Part shown: piece by piece, positions 15,737 through 25,532 of the stretch
Position numbering within the stretch: position 1 is the first letter of the stretch
Layout of the letters: the number at the start of each line of letters is the position of its first letter
Assembly (NCBI GenBank): GCA_949284065.1
Contig: CASDUO010000015.1
Coordinates: 1-34,594 of the forward strand
DNA from: an uncultured Bacillota bacterium
GTDB taxonomy: Bacteria; Bacillota; Clostridia; Peptostreptococcales; Anaerovoracaceae
Reading direction: 5' to 3'
DNA length: 34,594 nt
Program-made: the position numbers and the translations under genes
The notes under the pieces: generated by a model
Told to the model about the DNA's origin: nothing
What the model saw: only the letters and a program-made list of their open reading frames with translations
Databases searched by the model: none

Positions 15737-16039
15737 GTGAAAATAAAGAAAGACGATATGGTCATAGTGCTTACCGGCAAGGATAAAGGGAAAAAGGGCA
15801 AAGTCATAAAGGCTCTGCCTAAAGAAGACAGGGTCATCGTCGAAGGTGTCAATGTCCAGACCAAGCATCAGAAGCAGACGCGTACCGCTGCAGCCGAGAT
15901 AAAGCATCAGGAAGGACCCATACACGTATCCAACGTTATGATCATCGACCCTCATTCCAAAGAACCCACAAGGATAGGAATGAAGATAGAGGGTAAAGAA
16001 AAAGTAAGAATAGCTAAAAAATCCGGTAAGGAAATCTAA
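15737..16039 (+). CDS. rplX: Ribosomal protein L24
   Basis: Assembly-initiator 50S protein with an N-terminal KOW motif, seen as [21 protein letters not shown]. The 100-residue length is normal. The start is a GTG at 15737 with AGGAGG at 15724-15729. The next gene starts 18 bases later. HPQ-like C-terminal variation and [16 protein letters not shown] are within the family range. Confidence 0.96.
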   Translation: MKIKKDDMVIVLTGKDKGKKGKVIKALPKEDRVIVEGVNVQTKHQKQTRTAAAEIKHQEGPIHVSNVMIIDPHSKEPTRIGMKIEGKEKVRIAKKSGKEI

Positions 16040-16056
16040 GAAAGGAGGAGACGATC

Positions 16057-16599
16057 TTGACAGCCAGACTTAAAGAGACATACAAGAACGAAACATTCAA
16101 GGCCATGATGGACAAGTTCAATTACAAGAACCCCATGGAAGTTCCCAAGATGGAAAAAGTGACGATCAACATAGGTTTGGGAGAAGCCAAGGACAACCCC
16201 AAAGTCATGGAAGGCGCAGTGGAAGAGCTCGGGCTGATCGCAGGTCAGAGACCGGTGGTCACAAAAGCCAAAAAATCCGTTGCAAACTTCAAAGTGAGAC
16301 AGGGCATGCCTGTAGGCACCAAGGTCACGCTGAGAGGCGACCGCATGTATGTGTTTATGGATAAATTCTTCAATATCGCTCTTCCCAGAGTAAGAGACTT
16401 CAAGGGCGTCAGCAAGAATTCCTTTGACGGCAGAGGAAATTATTCGATGGGCATCAAGGAGCAGCTTATTTTCCCCGAAATCAACTATGACAAGGTCGAT
16501 ATGATCAAAGGAATGAACATCGTATTCACCACAACGGCAAAGACAGACGAAGAGGCAGCAGCTCTTCTGGAACTCATGGGAATGCCGTTCGAGAAGTAG
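16057..16599 (+). CDS. rplE: Ribosomal protein L5
   Basis: 5S-rRNA-binding 50S protein of the central protuberance. The 180-residue product includes the family core [46 protein letters not shown] and [29 protein letters not shown]. The start is a TTG at 16057 (AAAGGAGGAG upstream), unusual for so highly expressed a gene; an in-frame ATG appears only at 16105. Confidence 0.96.
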   Translation: MTARLKETYKNETFKAMMDKFNYKNPMEVPKMEKVTINIGLGEAKDNPKVMEGAVEELGLIAGQRPVVTKAKKSVANFKVRQGMPVGTKVTLRGDRMYVFMDKFFNIALPRVRDFKGVSKNSFDGRGNYSMGIKEQLIFPEINYDKVDMIKGMNIVFTTTAKTDEEAAALLELMGMPFEK

Positions 16600-16617
16600 G
16601 AAGATCAGGAGGAGATT

Positions 16618-16803
16618 ATGGCTAAGACAGCTTTGAAAGTAAAGCAGCAGAGGAAACCCAAGTATTCCACCAGAGCATATACCAGGTGCAGGATATGCGG
16701 CAGACCTCATTCGGTACTGAAAAAGTACGGCATTTGCAGAATATGCTTCAGAGAGCTTGCATATAAGGGAGAGATCCCCGGAGTCAAGAAAGCAAGCTGG
16801 TAA
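16618..16803 (+). CDS. rpsN: Ribosomal protein S14, zinc-binding type
   Basis: Short (61-residue) zinc-ribbon form of S14 in the 30S head. The four ligands are Cys24 and Cys27 (CRIC) and Cys40 and Cys43 (CRIC). The presence of the zinc form inside the spc cluster is typical of Firmicutes. No zinc-independent paralog is visible in this window. Confidence 0.97.
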   Translation: MAKTALKVKQQRKPKYSTRAYTRCRICGRPHSVLKKYGICRICFRELAYKGEIPGVKKASW

Positions 16804-16821
16804 GATGAACTTTCCGATAAG

Positions 16822-16842
16822 TTGCCGGACATGTGTCGGCAA
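16822..16842 (+). promoter_or_regulatory. Hairpin directly upstream of rpsH
   Basis: TTGCCGGACA and TGTCGGCAA form a nine-pair stem with one bulged G and a very tight turn, in a 67-base gap that is otherwise long for this cluster. In E. coli S8 represses the spc operon by binding an mRNA hairpin near rplE. This stem could be the equivalent here, but the sequence does not prove S8 binding. Confidence 0.4.
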
Positions 16843-16870
16843 AACTGTCGGAGGAAGGAGAACAGACACT

Positions 16871-17269
16871 ATGACAATGACAGATCCCATAGCAGACATG
16901 CTGACAAGAATCAGGAATGCCAATTCTGTGGGTCATGAGACAGTGGATATCCCTGCATCCAAGATAAAGAAATCTATTGCGGGGATCCTTGTGGAAGAAG
17001 GTTATATCGAAGGTTTCGATGTGATCGACGACGACAAACAGGGCGTTATCAAAATCAAGATGAAGTACGGCCCCAACAAAGAGAAAGTTATTTCCGGAAT
17101 CAAAAAGATTTCAAAGCCCGGCCTGAAAGTTTACGCAAAGGCCAACGACGTTCCCAGAGTGCTTGGCGGATTGGGCATCGCCATCATCTCCACATCCAAT
17201 GGAGTGATAAGCGATAAAGAAGCCCGAAAGCTGGGAGTAGGCGGCGAAGTTATCTGTTATGTATGGTAG
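16871..17269 (+). CDS. rpsH: Ribosomal protein S8
   Basis: Primary rRNA-binding protein of the 30S platform. The 132-residue product starts [18 protein letters not shown], the family consensus, which fixes the ATG at 16871; an open frame from 16757 would overlap rpsN. The C-terminal [26 protein letters not shown] is canonical and includes the RNA-binding STS segment. A hairpin stands just before its AGGAAGGAG site. Confidence 0.97.
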   Translation: MTMTDPIADMLTRIRNANSVGHETVDIPASKIKKSIAGILVEEGYIEGFDVIDDDKQGVIKIKMKYGPNKEKVISGIKKISKPGLKVYAKANDVPRVLGGLGIAIISTSNGVISDKEARKLGVGGEVICYVW

Positions 17270-17281
17270 GAGGAAAGCAGA

Positions 17282-17833
17282 ATGTCACGAGTAGGTTTGA
17301 AGCCTGTACAGATCCCTGCCGGCGTAGAGATAAATATCGGGGAAGGAAACCTGATAAGCGTAAAAGGCCCCAAGGGACAGTTACAGGAAAAAGTGAGCGA
17401 GCTTTTGGATATTGAGATAAAGGACGGTGTCCTCACCGTTTCCAGAAAAGCGGACTCCAAGGAAGAAAGATCGCAGCACGGTCTGGCAAGGACGCTCATA
17501 AGCAACATGGTAGAGGGCGTTACCGACGGTTTCGAAAAGAAGCTGGAGATCCAGGGCGTAGGATACAGAGCTGAAAAGAAAGGAAAGACCCTGGTGATGA
17601 ATCTCGGATTTTCCCACACGGTGGACATGGAAGATCCTGAGGGCATAACCACGGAAGTACCTTCAGCAAATGAGATAATAGTCAAAGGAGCCGATAAGGC
17701 TTTGGTAGGAAATTATGCCGCAAACGTCAGAGCATGGAGACCGCCGGAACCCTATAAAGGCAAAGGCATCAGATATGCGGGCGAATACGTTCGTCGTAAA
17801 GAAGGCAAAGCCGGCGTAAAATCAGGAGAATAG
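17282..17833 (+). CDS. rplF: Ribosomal protein L6
   Basis: 50S protein near the sarcin-ricin loop and the factor-binding site. The 183-residue product has [16 protein letters not shown] at the start, the duplicated fold, and the C-terminal signature [28 protein letters not shown]. It starts 12 bases after rpsH. Confidence 0.97.
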   Translation: MSRVGLKPVQIPAGVEINIGEGNLISVKGPKGQLQEKVSELLDIEIKDGVLTVSRKADSKEERSQHGLARTLISNMVEGVTDGFEKKLEIQGVGYRAEKKGKTLVMNLGFSHTVDMEDPEGITTEVPSANEIIVKGADKALVGNYAANVRAWRPPEPYKGKGIRYAGEYVRRKEGKAGVKSGE

Positions 17834-17849
17834 AAAGGAGTGAACTGAC

Positions 17850-18215
17850 ATGGCAAATATAAGCAGAACGAGCAAGCGTCAGGCAAGGCATCAGAGAGTT
17901 CGCCAGGATGTGAAGGGCACTCCCGAAAAACCCAGGCTTTGTGTGTTCAGGAGCAATAAAAACATCTTTGCCCAGATCATCGACGATGTAAACGGCGTAA
18001 CTCTGGTTTCCGCATCCACCATAGATAAGGAACTCAAGGGAACTATCAAGAACGGCGGCAACAAAGAGGCGGCCAAACAGGTGGGAGAAGCCATAGGCAA
18101 GAGAGCCCTGGATAAGGGTATAGAAAACGTAACTTTTGACAGAGGCGGGTTCCTCTATCACGGAAGAGTCAAGGAATTGGCTGACGGCGCACGTGAAGCC
18201 GGATTGAAATTTTAA
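17850..18215 (+). CDS. rplR: Ribosomal protein L18
   Basis: 5S-rRNA-binding protein of the central protuberance, partner of L5. The 121-residue product has a basic N-terminus ([16 protein letters not shown]), [18 protein letters not shown], and ends [19 protein letters not shown], a standard L18 terminus. Confidence 0.97.
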   Translation: MANISRTSKRQARHQRVRQDVKGTPEKPRLCVFRSNKNIFAQIIDDVNGVTLVSASTIDKELKGTIKNGGNKEAAKQVGEAIGKRALDKGIENVTFDRGGFLYHGRVKELADGAREAGLKF

Positions 18216-18227
18216 GAGGAGGCAAAA

Positions 18228-18731
18228 ATGCGAAGAACGATTGATGCATCAAAGCTGGACTTAAAAGAGACTATCGTGAATATCAGACGTGTCGCCAAAA
18301 CTGTTAAAGGTGGACGAAATATGAGATTCAGCGTGACTGTCGTAGTCGGTGACGGCGAGGGCCACGTTGGTGTAGGTCTCGGAAAAGCACAGGAAATACC
18401 CGAAGCCGTCAGAAAGGCTACGGAAGATGCAAAGAAAAATGTTATAAGAGTCCCCATGGTAGGGACCACCATCCCCCACAGGAATCTCGGAGTATTCGGG
18501 GCAGGAAAGGTTTTGCTCATGCCTGCTGCCGAAGGTACGGGAGTCATAGCGGGTTCGTCGGTGCGTACAGTGCTGGAGTCTGCAGGCGTGAGAGATGTGA
18601 GAGCTAAATCCATCGGTTCAAACAATACGGTGAACATGGCTTATGCTACGATGGAAGGCCTCAAGAACCTTATGACCTTGGAAAAAGTCAGCAGGTTAAG
18701 AGGGAAATCCAAAGATGAGATCTTAGGCTAA
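18228..18731 (+). CDS. rpsE: Ribosomal protein S5
   Basis: 30S protein at the mRNA entry channel, beside S3 and S4, affecting fidelity. The 167-residue product shows [39 protein letters not shown] and [19 protein letters not shown]. The loop whose mutations give spectinomycin resistance (VKGGRNMRF region) looks wild type. Ribosome-binding site AGAGGAGG. Confidence 0.97.
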   Translation: MRRTIDASKLDLKETIVNIRRVAKTVKGGRNMRFSVTVVVGDGEGHVGVGLGKAQEIPEAVRKATEDAKKNVIRVPMVGTTIPHRNLGVFGAGKVLLMPAAEGTGVIAGSSVRTVLESAGVRDVRAKSIGSNNTVNMAYATMEGLKNLMTLEKVSRLRGKSKDEILG

Positions 18732-18744
18732 AGGAGGAGAAGAC

Positions 18745-18927
18745 ATGGCAAAAATGTTGAAAGTAACATTGACAAAAAGCACTATCGGCGCTTCTCCCAA
18801 GCAGAAGAAGGTCGTACAGGCTTTAGGACTTAAAAAGTTGCACCAGACTGTCGAATTAGAAGATTGCCCGGCAGCGAGAGGGGCGGTCGAGAAAGTAGCA
18901 CATCTGGTTACTTTGGAAGAGCAATAG
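18745..18927 (+). CDS. rpmD: Ribosomal protein L30
   Basis: Small 50S protein (60 residues) with the family pattern LKVTLTKSTIGASPKQKKVVQALGLKK and a basic first half. The tail after GAVEKVAHLVTLEE is normal in length. It follows rpsE by 13 bases with AAAGGAGGAG. Confidence 0.96.
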   Translation: MAKMLKVTLTKSTIGASPKQKKVVQALGLKKLHQTVELEDCPAARGAVEKVAHLVTLEEQ

Positions 18928-18943
18928 GAACGGAGGTGCATGA

Positions 18944-19384
18944 ATGAAACTGCATGAATTAAAAGCAGCGGAAGGTGCCACCAAGAGTCGTAAGAGAAGG
19001 GGCCGAGGCCATGCCACAGGACAGGGAAAAACCGGCGGCAGAGGTATGAACGGTCAGAACTCCAGAAGTGGCGGCGGTGTGAGACTGGGATTCGAAGGAG
19101 GCCAGATGCCTCTTTACAGAAGGATACCCAAGAGAGGATTCACCAATGTGTGGAGGACTGAGTATACGGAAGTAAACGTTGAAGCCCTCAACAGATTCGA
19201 TGACGGCAGCCAGGTGACACCCGAGACTTTGAAAGAAGCGGGACTTATCAAGCAGATGAAAGACGGTGTAAAGATATTGGGTAACGGAAAACTCGAAAAA
19301 AATGTTACCGTCAAGGCTCATAAGTTCAGCAAAACAGCTGTAGAGAAAATTGAGTCTGCCGGAGGAAAGGCAGAGGTGATCTAA
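18944..19384 (+). CDS. rplO: Ribosomal protein L15
   Basis: Late-assembly 50S protein. The 146-residue product begins [34 protein letters not shown] with the long basic N-terminal extension that penetrates 23S rRNA, then [18 protein letters not shown]. Its stop is one base before the secY start, so secY translation is probably coupled to it. Confidence 0.97.
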   Translation: MKLHELKAAEGATKSRKRRGRGHATGQGKTGGRGMNGQNSRSGGGVRLGFEGGQMPLYRRIPKRGFTNVWRTEYTEVNVEALNRFDDGSQVTPETLKEAGLIKQMKDGVKILGNGKLEKNVTVKAHKFSKTAVEKIESAGGKAEVI

Positions 19385-19385
19385 T

Positions 19386-20669
19386 ATGGAGATGTTAAGG
19401 ACCATAAGTAAAGCATGGAAGATCCCCGATATAAGGAAGAAGATAATCTTCACAATGCTTATGCTGGTGGTTTTCAGGATCGGTTCAAACATACCGGTGC
19501 CGGGAATAGACAGGACTGTGCTTGCAGATCTGTTCTCCGGCAACTACGGACTGTTTGAATTGTTCAACCTGTTTTCAGGCGGATCGTTCGGGAATATGAC
19601 CATATTCGCCTTGAGTATAACGCCATATATCACGGCGTCGATCATACTCCAGCTTTTGACTATAGCTGTTCCGAGATTGGAAAGGCTGGCAAAAGAAGGA
19701 ATGGAAGGCAGGAAAAAGATAACCCAGTACACACGATATCTCACAGTGGTACTCGCCTTCGTACAGGCCATAGGTGTATCTGTGGGTATGTTCAGACAGG
19801 CGCTCATAAGCACTGACTTTTTCTCGGTGGCTGTAATAGTGCTGGTGCTTTCTGCAGGTACTGCATTCCTTATGTGGCTGGGAGAACAGATCAACGAAAA
19901 CGGTATAGGCAACGGTATATCCCTCATAATCTTCGGCGGTATCATAGCAAGACTGCCTTCGGCAATACAGACCACGTGGGCAAGGTTCCAGGCCGGAGAG
20001 CTGGGATTCCTGACCATAGTCCTCTTCCTGCTCTTTGCGCTGGCAGTAATAGTAGGCATCATAATGGTACAGCAGGGACAGAGAAGAGTGCCGGTGCAAT
20101 ATGCAAAGAGAGTAGTGGGAAGGAAGATGTATGGCGGACAGTCCACACATATTCCCCTGAAAGTAAATCAGGCGGGAGTCATCCCTGTAATATTCGCCAT
20201 GGCATTGCTCCAGTTCCCTCTGACCATCACATATTTTGTGGGAGCTGATTCCGATTTCGCCACGGCCATAGAAAAATGGCTTTCCCCTACAGGATCTCCG
20301 GGCGTATGGGTATATGCGGTGTTCAATGTGATACTCATCATGTTCTTCACCTATTTCTACACCTCGGTCACCTTCAATCCGAAAGAAGTTTCAGACAACA
20401 TGAAACAGAACGGAGGGTTCATACCGGGGATAAGGCCTGGAAAGGCGACTGTGGAATACCTGCAAAAGGTGATGAACAGGATAACCTTCGTAGGTGCGGT
20501 GTTCCTGGCTTTGGTGGCGATATTGCCAACTATAGTCAGTGAATTCACGGGAATGGATTTCCACTTCGGAGGCACATCCCTCCTCATAGCCGTAGGTGTC
20601 GCCCTGGATACCATGAAGCAGCTTGAACAGCAGATGGTTATGAGAAACTACAAAGGATTCCTCAAATAA
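19386..20669 (+). CDS. secY: Preprotein translocase channel SecY
   Basis: Central pore of the SecYEG translocon in the cytoplasmic membrane. The 427-residue product has the ten hydrophobic helices expected, with the plug/early segment RIGSNIPVPGIDR, GSFGNMTIFALSITPYITASIILQ, RLAKEGMEGRKKITQYTRY, and the cytoplasmic RRVPVQYAKRVVGRKMYGGQSTHIPLKVNQAGVIPVIFA containing the conserved loop used by SecA and the ribosome. AGAGGTGA precedes the start inside rplO. Confidence 0.98.
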   Translation: MEMLRTISKAWKIPDIRKKIIFTMLMLVVFRIGSNIPVPGIDRTVLADLFSGNYGLFELFNLFSGGSFGNMTIFALSITPYITASIILQLLTIAVPRLERLAKEGMEGRKKITQYTRYLTVVLAFVQAIGVSVGMFRQALISTDFFSVAVIVLVLSAGTAFLMWLGEQINENGIGNGISLIIFGGIIARLPSAIQTTWARFQAGELGFLTIVLFLLFALAVIVGIIMVQQGQRRVPVQYAKRVVGRKMYGGQSTHIPLKVNQAGVIPVIFAMALLQFPLTITYFVGADSDFATAIEKWLSPTGSPGVWVYAVFNVILIMFFTYFYTSVTFNPKEVSDNMKQNGGFIPGIRPGKATVEYLQKVMNRITFVGAVFLALVAILPTIVSEFTGMDFHFGGTSLLIAVGVALDTMKQLEQQMVMRNYKGFLK

Positions 20670-20694
20670 TGTGTAAAGCGAGGAAGGGAGATGG

Positions 20695-21351
20695 ATGAAT
20701 ATGACGAATATCATTTTGTTAGGCCCTCCGGGTGCAGGTAAAGGGACCCAGGCCGCAAGGATATCAGCGGAATACGGTATCCCCCATATCTCTACCGGAG
20801 ACATATTCAGAGAAAACATAAAGCAGGGCACCGAGTTGGGGAAGAAAGCCCAGGAATATATGAACAAGGGCGAACTGGTACCTGACAGCCTGGTCATCGA
20901 AATCGCCGAAGACAGGCTCCAAAAGGACGACTGCAGGAACGGATTCCTGCTGGACGGGTTCCCCAGGACAGTGACACAGGCGGAAGCACTGGATAACTTT
21001 CTGGCATCCAATGGCGGAAAGATAGACTGGGTGCTGGACCTGGAAGTTGAAAAAGATGTCCTCATGAAAAGGCTCCTGGGCAGGAGAGTATGCAAGGACT
21101 GCGGCGCCACATTCAATGTGGTAGGTATGCCTCCCAAGAAGGAAGGCATATGCGACAACTGTGGCGGACAGCTGAAACAGAGAGCGGATGACACTGAAGA
21201 GACGGTCAACAACAGGATCGATGTGTACAATAACGAAACCAAGCCTCTGGTTGCATATTACGAAAGGATAGGCAATATCAGACACCTTGACGGAGCTGCG
21301 GGACTGGAAAATGTTTTCAACGAAATAAAAAGGATCGTAAGCGGATCATGA
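20695..21351 (+). CDS. adk: Adenylate kinase, zinc-LID form
   Basis: Interconverts ATP + AMP and two ADP, setting the adenylate energy balance. The 218-residue product has the P-loop GPPGAGKGTQ (10-19), the AMP-site GDIFRE (35-40), DGFPRT (87-92) and a LID with four cysteines, Cys133, Cys136, Cys153 and Cys156, which bind structural zinc in Gram-positive enzymes. The start may be ATG 20695 or 20701; AGGAAGGGAG at 20681-20690 suits either. The stop overlaps the map start as ATGA. Confidence 0.97.
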   Translation: MNMTNIILLGPPGAGKGTQAARISAEYGIPHISTGDIFRENIKQGTELGKKAQEYMNKGELVPDSLVIEIAEDRLQKDDCRNGFLLDGFPRTVTQAEALDNFLASNGGKIDWVLDLEVEKDVLMKRLLGRRVCKDCGATFNVVGMPPKKEGICDNCGGQLKQRADDTEETVNNRIDVYNNETKPLVAYYERIGNIRHLDGAAGLENVFNEIKRIVSGS

Positions 21352-22097
21352 TATATATCAAATCGCAACACGAGATAAACTTGATAAGAGAATCGGGAAA
21401 AGTCACGGGATACATTTTGAATGAGTTTCTTGAAAGCATCATCAAGCCGGGCATAACCACCAAGGAGATAGACACCAGGGTAGAGGAGATAATCAGGAAA
21501 CACGGAATGATACCCACATTCAAAGGATATCAGGGCTTCCCGGCAAGCGTGTGCGCCTCTGTAAACGAAGAGGTGGTACACGGCATACCGAGCAGGGAAA
21601 GGCGCTTACAGGAGGGAGACATCATCAGCATAGATGTAGGCTCCACATACAAGGGATATGTGAGCGATGCAGCCAGGACATATCCGGTAGGCAAAGTCAG
21701 CGATGAGGCCACAGACATCATGAAGGCGGCAGAGGAAGGCTTTTTCAGCGGACTTGAATACTGCAAAGCAGGATGCAGACTTTCCGACATTTCCCATGCT
21801 ATCCAGACCCGGGTGGAAAGCCGGGGATACGGGGTCATAAGAGAGCTGGTAGGCCACGGTGTGGGGCAGCAGATGCATGAAGAGCCTCAGATACCTAACT
21901 ACGGCAGACCGGGCAGAGGCCCCAGGATACAGGCGGGAATGGTGTTTGCAATCGAGCCCATGATTACACAAGGCTCATACAGGGTAAGGACCCTGGAAGA
22001 TAACTGGACCATAGTGACCGTAGACGGCGGACTTGCCGCACATTATGAAAATACAGTTGTTATAACGGACGGTGAGCCGGAGCTGCTCACACTGTAA
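21348..22097 (+). CDS. map: Methionine aminopeptidase, type I
   Basis: Removes the initiator methionine from nascent proteins. All five metal ligands are visible in the 249-residue product: Asp96 (SIDVG), Asp107 (VSDAAR), His170 (GHGVG), Glu203 (IEPM) and Glu234 (YENT), with the catalytic His79 and His177. There is no N-terminal extension, as usual for the type I short form. It overlaps adk by four bases and infA follows almost at once. The KOW-domain gene often found between map and infA in Clostridia is absent. Confidence 0.97.
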   Translation: MIYIKSQHEINLIRESGKVTGYILNEFLESIIKPGITTKEIDTRVEEIIRKHGMIPTFKGYQGFPASVCASVNEEVVHGIPSRERRLQEGDIISIDVGSTYKGYVSDAARTYPVGKVSDEATDIMKAAEEGFFSGLEYCKAGCRLSDISHAIQTRVESRGYGVIRELVGHGVGQQMHEEPQIPNYGRPGRGPRIQAGMVFAIEPMITQGSYRVRTLEDNWTIVTVDGGLAAHYENTVVITDGEPELLTL

Positions 22098-22111
22098 TGA
22101 AGGTGAAAGAG

Positions 22112-22330
22112 ATGGCAAAAAAAGATGTGATCGAAGCGGAAGGCGTTGTAGTAGACGCGCAGCCTAATGCGATGTTCGTAGTGAGATTGGAGACGGGCCA
22201 CGAGGTACTTGCCCATGTGTCCGGCAAGATCAGGATGAACTTCATTAGGATCCTGCCGGGAGACAAGGTCAAGGTGGAACTCTCCACATACGATCTCAGC
22301 AGAGGCAGGATAACGTGGCGCGAAAAATAG
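22112..22330 (+). CDS. infA: Translation initiation factor IF-1
   Basis: Binds the 30S A site during initiation. From the ATG at 22112 the product is 72 residues, the standard IF-1 length, starting [11 protein letters not shown] with the OB-fold core [23 protein letters not shown] and the ending [16 protein letters not shown]. An ATG at 22097, overlapping the map stop, would add five residues and leave no ribosome-binding site. Confidence 0.97.
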   Translation: MAKKDVIEAEGVVVDAQPNAMFVVRLETGHEVLAHVSGKIRMNFIRILPGDKVKVELSTYDLSRGRITWREK

Positions 22331-22343
22331 GGCTCGGATCTAA

Positions 22344-22475
<132 letters not shown>

Positions 22476-22590
22476 AAATCATAAGTTATATTTATCGCGA
22501 AGTGATTCGCGAGCACAGGAACATCCCGTTTATATTGCCCGCCGATTTTAATCGACCCGGGGCGACGGAAGATGGGAACAGGAGGAGAAT
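22476..22590 (+). promoter_or_regulatory. Structured leader before rpsM (alpha part of the cluster)
   Basis: The 115-base gap holds two structures. The first is a perfect stem TCGCGAA/TTCGCGA (22495-22512). The second is a long nested stem: CATCCCGT (22522-22529) with ACGG-AA-GATG (22565-22574), then GCCC/GGGC (22537-22540, 22560-22563), then CGAT/ATCG (22543-22554). It ends seven bases before AGGAGGAG of rpsM. In E. coli S4 represses the alpha operon by binding a structure at this place. rpsD (S4) is in this cluster too, so S4 control is plausible. Confidence 0.5.
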
Positions 22591-22962
22591 ATGGCTCGTA
22601 TAGCCGGTGTAGACTTACCAAGAGAAAAACGTGTCGAAATCGGTCTGACCTACATTTACGGTATAGGGAGACCCACTTCAAACGCCATCCTCGCAAAAGC
22701 CGGAGTAGATCCTGACGTGAGAGTCAAAGATCTTTCCGAGGAGGAAGTCGGTGCCATCAGAAAGGTCATCGACGCCGAGTATGACGTTGAAGGAGATCTG
22801 AGAAGGGATACGTCTTTGAACATCAAGCGTCTCATGGAGATCGGATGCTACAGAGGTATCAGACACAGAAGAGGTCTGCCTGTAAGAGGGCAAAAGACCA
22901 AAACAAACGCCAGAACAAGAAAAGGACCTAAGAAAACAGTAGGTCGTAAGAAGAAAGGGTAA
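22591..22962 (+). CDS. rpsM: Ribosomal protein S13
   Basis: 30S head protein that bridges to the 50S subunit and contacts P-site tRNA through its tail. The 123-residue product starts [27 protein letters not shown] and carries [27 protein letters not shown] with the basic tail [12 protein letters not shown] structured 115-base leader precedes it. Confidence 0.98.
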   Translation: MARIAGVDLPREKRVEIGLTYIYGIGRPTSNAILAKAGVDPDVRVKDLSEEEVGAIRKVIDAEYDVEGDLRRDTSLNIKRLMEIGCYRGIRHRRGLPVRGQKTKTNARTRKGPKKTVGRKKKG

Positions 22963-22977
22963 AGGAGGTAGAACGCA

Positions 22978-23376
22978 ATGGCTAAAGCGCAGAAAAAAGC
23001 AGTAAGAAAAAAGAGAAAAGAGCGCAAGAACGTTGAAAAAGGCCAGGCACATATCCAGTCTACCTTCAACAACACTCTTGTAACTTTGACAGACATGAAC
23101 GGAAATGCTCTGTCATGGTCCAGTGCAGGATCCCTGGGATTCAAAGGTTCCAGGAAATCCACACCTTTTGCAGCGCAGATGGCTGCTGAGGAAGCGGCAA
23201 AGGGCGCTATGGAGCACGGACTCAAAACAGTGGAAGTATACGTTAAAGGCCCCGGATCCGGACGTGAAGCCGCAATAAGAGCGCTGCAGGGAGCAGGTCT
23301 TTCCATAACCATGATCAAGGACATAACCCCTATACCTCATAACGGCTGCCGCCCGCCCAAAAGAAGAAGAGTCTGA
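22978..23376 (+). CDS. rpsK: Ribosomal protein S11
   Basis: 30S platform protein at the mRNA exit region. The 132-residue product has [44 protein letters not shown] and ends in the invariant [18 protein letters not shown]. It starts 15 bases after rpsM with AAAGGAGG. Confidence 0.98.
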   Translation: MAKAQKKAVRKKRKERKNVEKGQAHIQSTFNNTLVTLTDMNGNALSWSSAGSLGFKGSRKSTPFAAQMAAEEAAKGAMEHGLKTVEVYVKGPGSGREAAIRALQGAGLSITMIKDITPIPHNGCRPPKRRRV

Positions 23377-23397
23377 TGAAAGGAGGAGAAAAAGAGA

Positions 23398-24018
23398 ATG
23401 GCAAGATATACAGATGCTAACTGCAGACTTTGCAGAAGAGAAGGACAAAAGCTTTTCCTCAAAGGCGAAAGATGTTATTCTCCCAAGTGTGCCCTCGAAA
23501 GAAAGAGCACCCCTCCGGGAATGCACGGACAGGGCAGGAGAAAGGCGTCGGATTACGGCCTCCAGTTGAGAGAGAAACAAAAGGCAAAGAGATTCTATGG
23601 TCTCCAGGAGAGCCAGTTCAGGAACACCTTCGAAAAGGCTTCCAGGATGAAGGGCAAGACCGGTGAAAACCTTTTGATCATGCTGGAGATGCGCATGGAT
23701 AACGTAGTATATAGATTGGGCCTGGCCTCTTCCAGAAAAGAAGCCAGACAGCTCGTGACGCACGGCCATTTCACGGTGAACGGTAGAAAGGTGGATATCC
23801 CTTCCGCTCAGGTAGAACCCGGATCGGTGATAAAGGTGAAGGAAAAGAGCACGAACTCGCCTAAATTCAAGGAAATAAAGGATATGGAGATCACAGTGCC
23901 TGCATGGCTCACCGTTGACCCGGAAAAGCTTGAAGGAAAAGTGATGTCCCAGCCCACAAGGGAAGAGATCGATACTCCCGTGGCTGAACACCTTATCGTA
24001 GAGTTGTACTCCAAGTAA
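23398..24018 (+). CDS. rpsD: Ribosomal protein S4, zinc-type (C+ form)
   Basis: Primary 16S-binding protein at the mRNA entry site. The 206-residue product has four N-terminal cysteines, Cys9, Cys12, Cys26 and Cys31, that make the zinc-binding C+ form, and an S4 domain around [30 protein letters not shown]. Unlike B. subtilis, where rpsD stands alone, it is inside the alpha part of the cluster, giving it a direct way to regulate rpsM through the upstream leader. Confidence 0.97.
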   Translation: MARYTDANCRLCRREGQKLFLKGERCYSPKCALERKSTPPGMHGQGRRKASDYGLQLREKQKAKRFYGLQESQFRNTFEKASRMKGKTGENLLIMLEMRMDNVVYRLGLASSRKEARQLVTHGHFTVNGRKVDIPSAQVEPGSVIKVKEKSTNSPKFKEIKDMEITVPAWLTVDPEKLEGKVMSQPTREEIDTPVAEHLIVELYSK

Positions 24019-24080
24019 TGCGGACAGGGAGACCGCAAATCGTACATTGACGAACAATTTGGAGAAAGGAGGATTTCTTA

Positions 24081-25031
24081 ATGATAGAAATTGAAAAACC
24101 TACGATCGAATGCATATTTTCAGATGAAGATCCCAATTACGGAAAGTTTATCGTGGAGCCTCTTGAGAGGGGATACGGGACTACATTGGGAAACAGCCTG
24201 AGAAGGATATTGCTCAGCTCTCTTCCGGGAGCGGCAGTGACTTCGGTTAAAATCGATGGTATCCTCCATGAATTTTCTACTATTCCCGGAGTAAAGGAAG
24301 ATGTTACCGAAGTTATATTGAACCTGAAGATGCTGGCCATAAAGCTCAACGGGCCGGAGGAAACCAGGAAGGTCACTATCAATGCTGTCGGACCTAAAGA
24401 AGTTACGGCAGCTGACATAGAATGTGACAGCACCGTAGAGATATTCAATCCGGATCTGCATATAGCCACCCTGGAAGAAAATGCCACAATGGTGATGGAG
24501 ATCAACGTATCCAAGGGAAGAGGGTATATTTCCGCCGAGCAGAACAAGGACGAAAATACCCCTATAGCTGTGATACCTGTAGACTCCATATACACGCCGG
24601 TGAAAAAGGTCAACTTCACAGTGGAGGACACTCGTGTAGGACAGGTGACAGACTTCGATAAACTTATACTGGAAATGTGGACTGACGGATCCATCACTCC
24701 CGAGGAGGGAGTTTCCATCGGAGCAAAGATAATGCAGGAGCATTTGAGCCTGTTTGTCCAGCTTACTGATGAGACCGACGGTATCGAGATCTTGGTGGAA
24801 AAGGAAGAGGACCAGAAAGAAAAGGCTCTTGAAATGACCATAGAGGAACTGGAACTCTCAGTACGTTCTTTCAACTGCCTCAAGAGGGCAGCCATCAATA
24901 CGGTGGAAGAACTGACCAACAAGTCTGAAGAAGATATGATGAAAGTTAGGAATCTGGGAAAGAAGTCTCTTGATGAGGTGAAGATCAAGCTGGCAGAGCT
25001 GGGTCTGGGACTCAAGGAGACTGACGAATAA
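24081..25031 (+). CDS. rpoA: RNA polymerase alpha subunit
   Basis: Scaffold of RNA polymerase, dimerised by the N-terminal domain (about 1-230, with [34 protein letters not shown]) and contacting UP-element DNA and activators through the C-terminal domain (about 245-316, with [22 protein letters not shown] and [16 protein letters not shown]). At 316 residues it is a normal length. The 62-base gap after rpsD contains only the AAAGGAGGA site. Confidence 0.98.
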   Translation: MIEIEKPTIECIFSDEDPNYGKFIVEPLERGYGTTLGNSLRRILLSSLPGAAVTSVKIDGILHEFSTIPGVKEDVTEVILNLKMLAIKLNGPEETRKVTINAVGPKEVTAADIECDSTVEIFNPDLHIATLEENATMVMEINVSKGRGYISAEQNKDENTPIAVIPVDSIYTPVKKVNFTVEDTRVGQVTDFDKLILEMWTDGSITPEEGVSIGAKIMQEHLSLFVQLTDETDGIEILVEKEEDQKEKALEMTIEELELSVRSFNCLKRAAINTVEELTNKSEEDMMKVRNLGKKSLDEVKIKLAELGLGLKETDE

Positions 25032-25048
25032 AGGAAAGGAGACTGGAC

Positions 25049-25390
25049 ATGCCGGGCTATAGAAAATTAGGCAGAGAAACAGCTCACCGTAAAGCCATGT
25101 TGAGAAACCTGGTAACGGACCTTCTGAGAGAAGGGAGGATCTCTACAACGAAACACAGGGCCATGGAGACACGTCGTCTGACGGAAAAAATGATAACCCT
25201 GGCAAAGAGAGGAGATCTTCATGCAAGGAGACAGGTATTGGCTTACATCTACGATGAAGATGTAGTCACAAAACTTTTTGACGACATAGCGCCCCGTTAT
25301 GCCGACAGAAACGGAGGTTATACGAGGGTGCTCAAGCTGGGTCCCAGAAGGGGAGACTGCGCGGAAGTCGTATTCCTGGAGCTGGTGTAA
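25049..25390 (+). CDS. rplQ: Ribosomal protein L17
   Basis: 50S protein at the tunnel-exit face. The 113-residue product has [34 protein letters not shown] and the ending [25 protein letters not shown]. It is the last gene of the cluster and is followed by a terminator. In many Firmicutes ecfA1 follows here; in this genome the ECF genes lie elsewhere (2033-4589). Confidence 0.98.
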   Translation: MPGYRKLGRETAHRKAMLRNLVTDLLREGRISTTKHRAMETRRLTEKMITLAKRGDLHARRQVLAYIYDEDVVTKLFDDIAPRYADRNGGYTRVLKLGPRRGDCAEVVFLELV

Positions 25391-25410
25391 GTATAATAAA
25401 TGCCATATGA

Positions 25411-25437
25411 GGGGAAGCCTTTTTGGGCTTCCTCTTT
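25411..25437 (+). terminator. Terminator of the S10-spc-alpha cluster
   Basis: GGGGAAGCC (25411-25419) pairs with GGCTTCCTC (25426-25434), nine pairs with one G-T, followed by TTT. It lies 20 bases after the rplQ stop. Confidence 0.8.
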
Positions 25438-25491
25438 GCGATTGATACGATGGGAACAAAACGGTACAAGGTTTTCTATGATTGAAAGATC

Positions 25492-25506
25492 GTCACCTCG
25501 GGTGAC
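25492..25506 (+). repeat. Small hairpin before the U32 gene
   Basis: GTCACC-TCG-GGTGAC forms a perfect six-pair triloop 26 bases before the U32 start. No T run follows, so it is not a terminator. It may be a leader element or a dyad operator. I see no clear promoter in this 142-base gap. Confidence 0.3.
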
Positions 25507-25532
25507 ATATGAAATGAGGACAGGATCGTAAT

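Noticed and set aside
16757..16870. Longer S8 starting inside rpsN
   Set aside because: Conserved S8 begins [11 protein letters not shown] at 16871 with a good ribosome-binding site; the extension overlaps the S14 gene and the hairpin.
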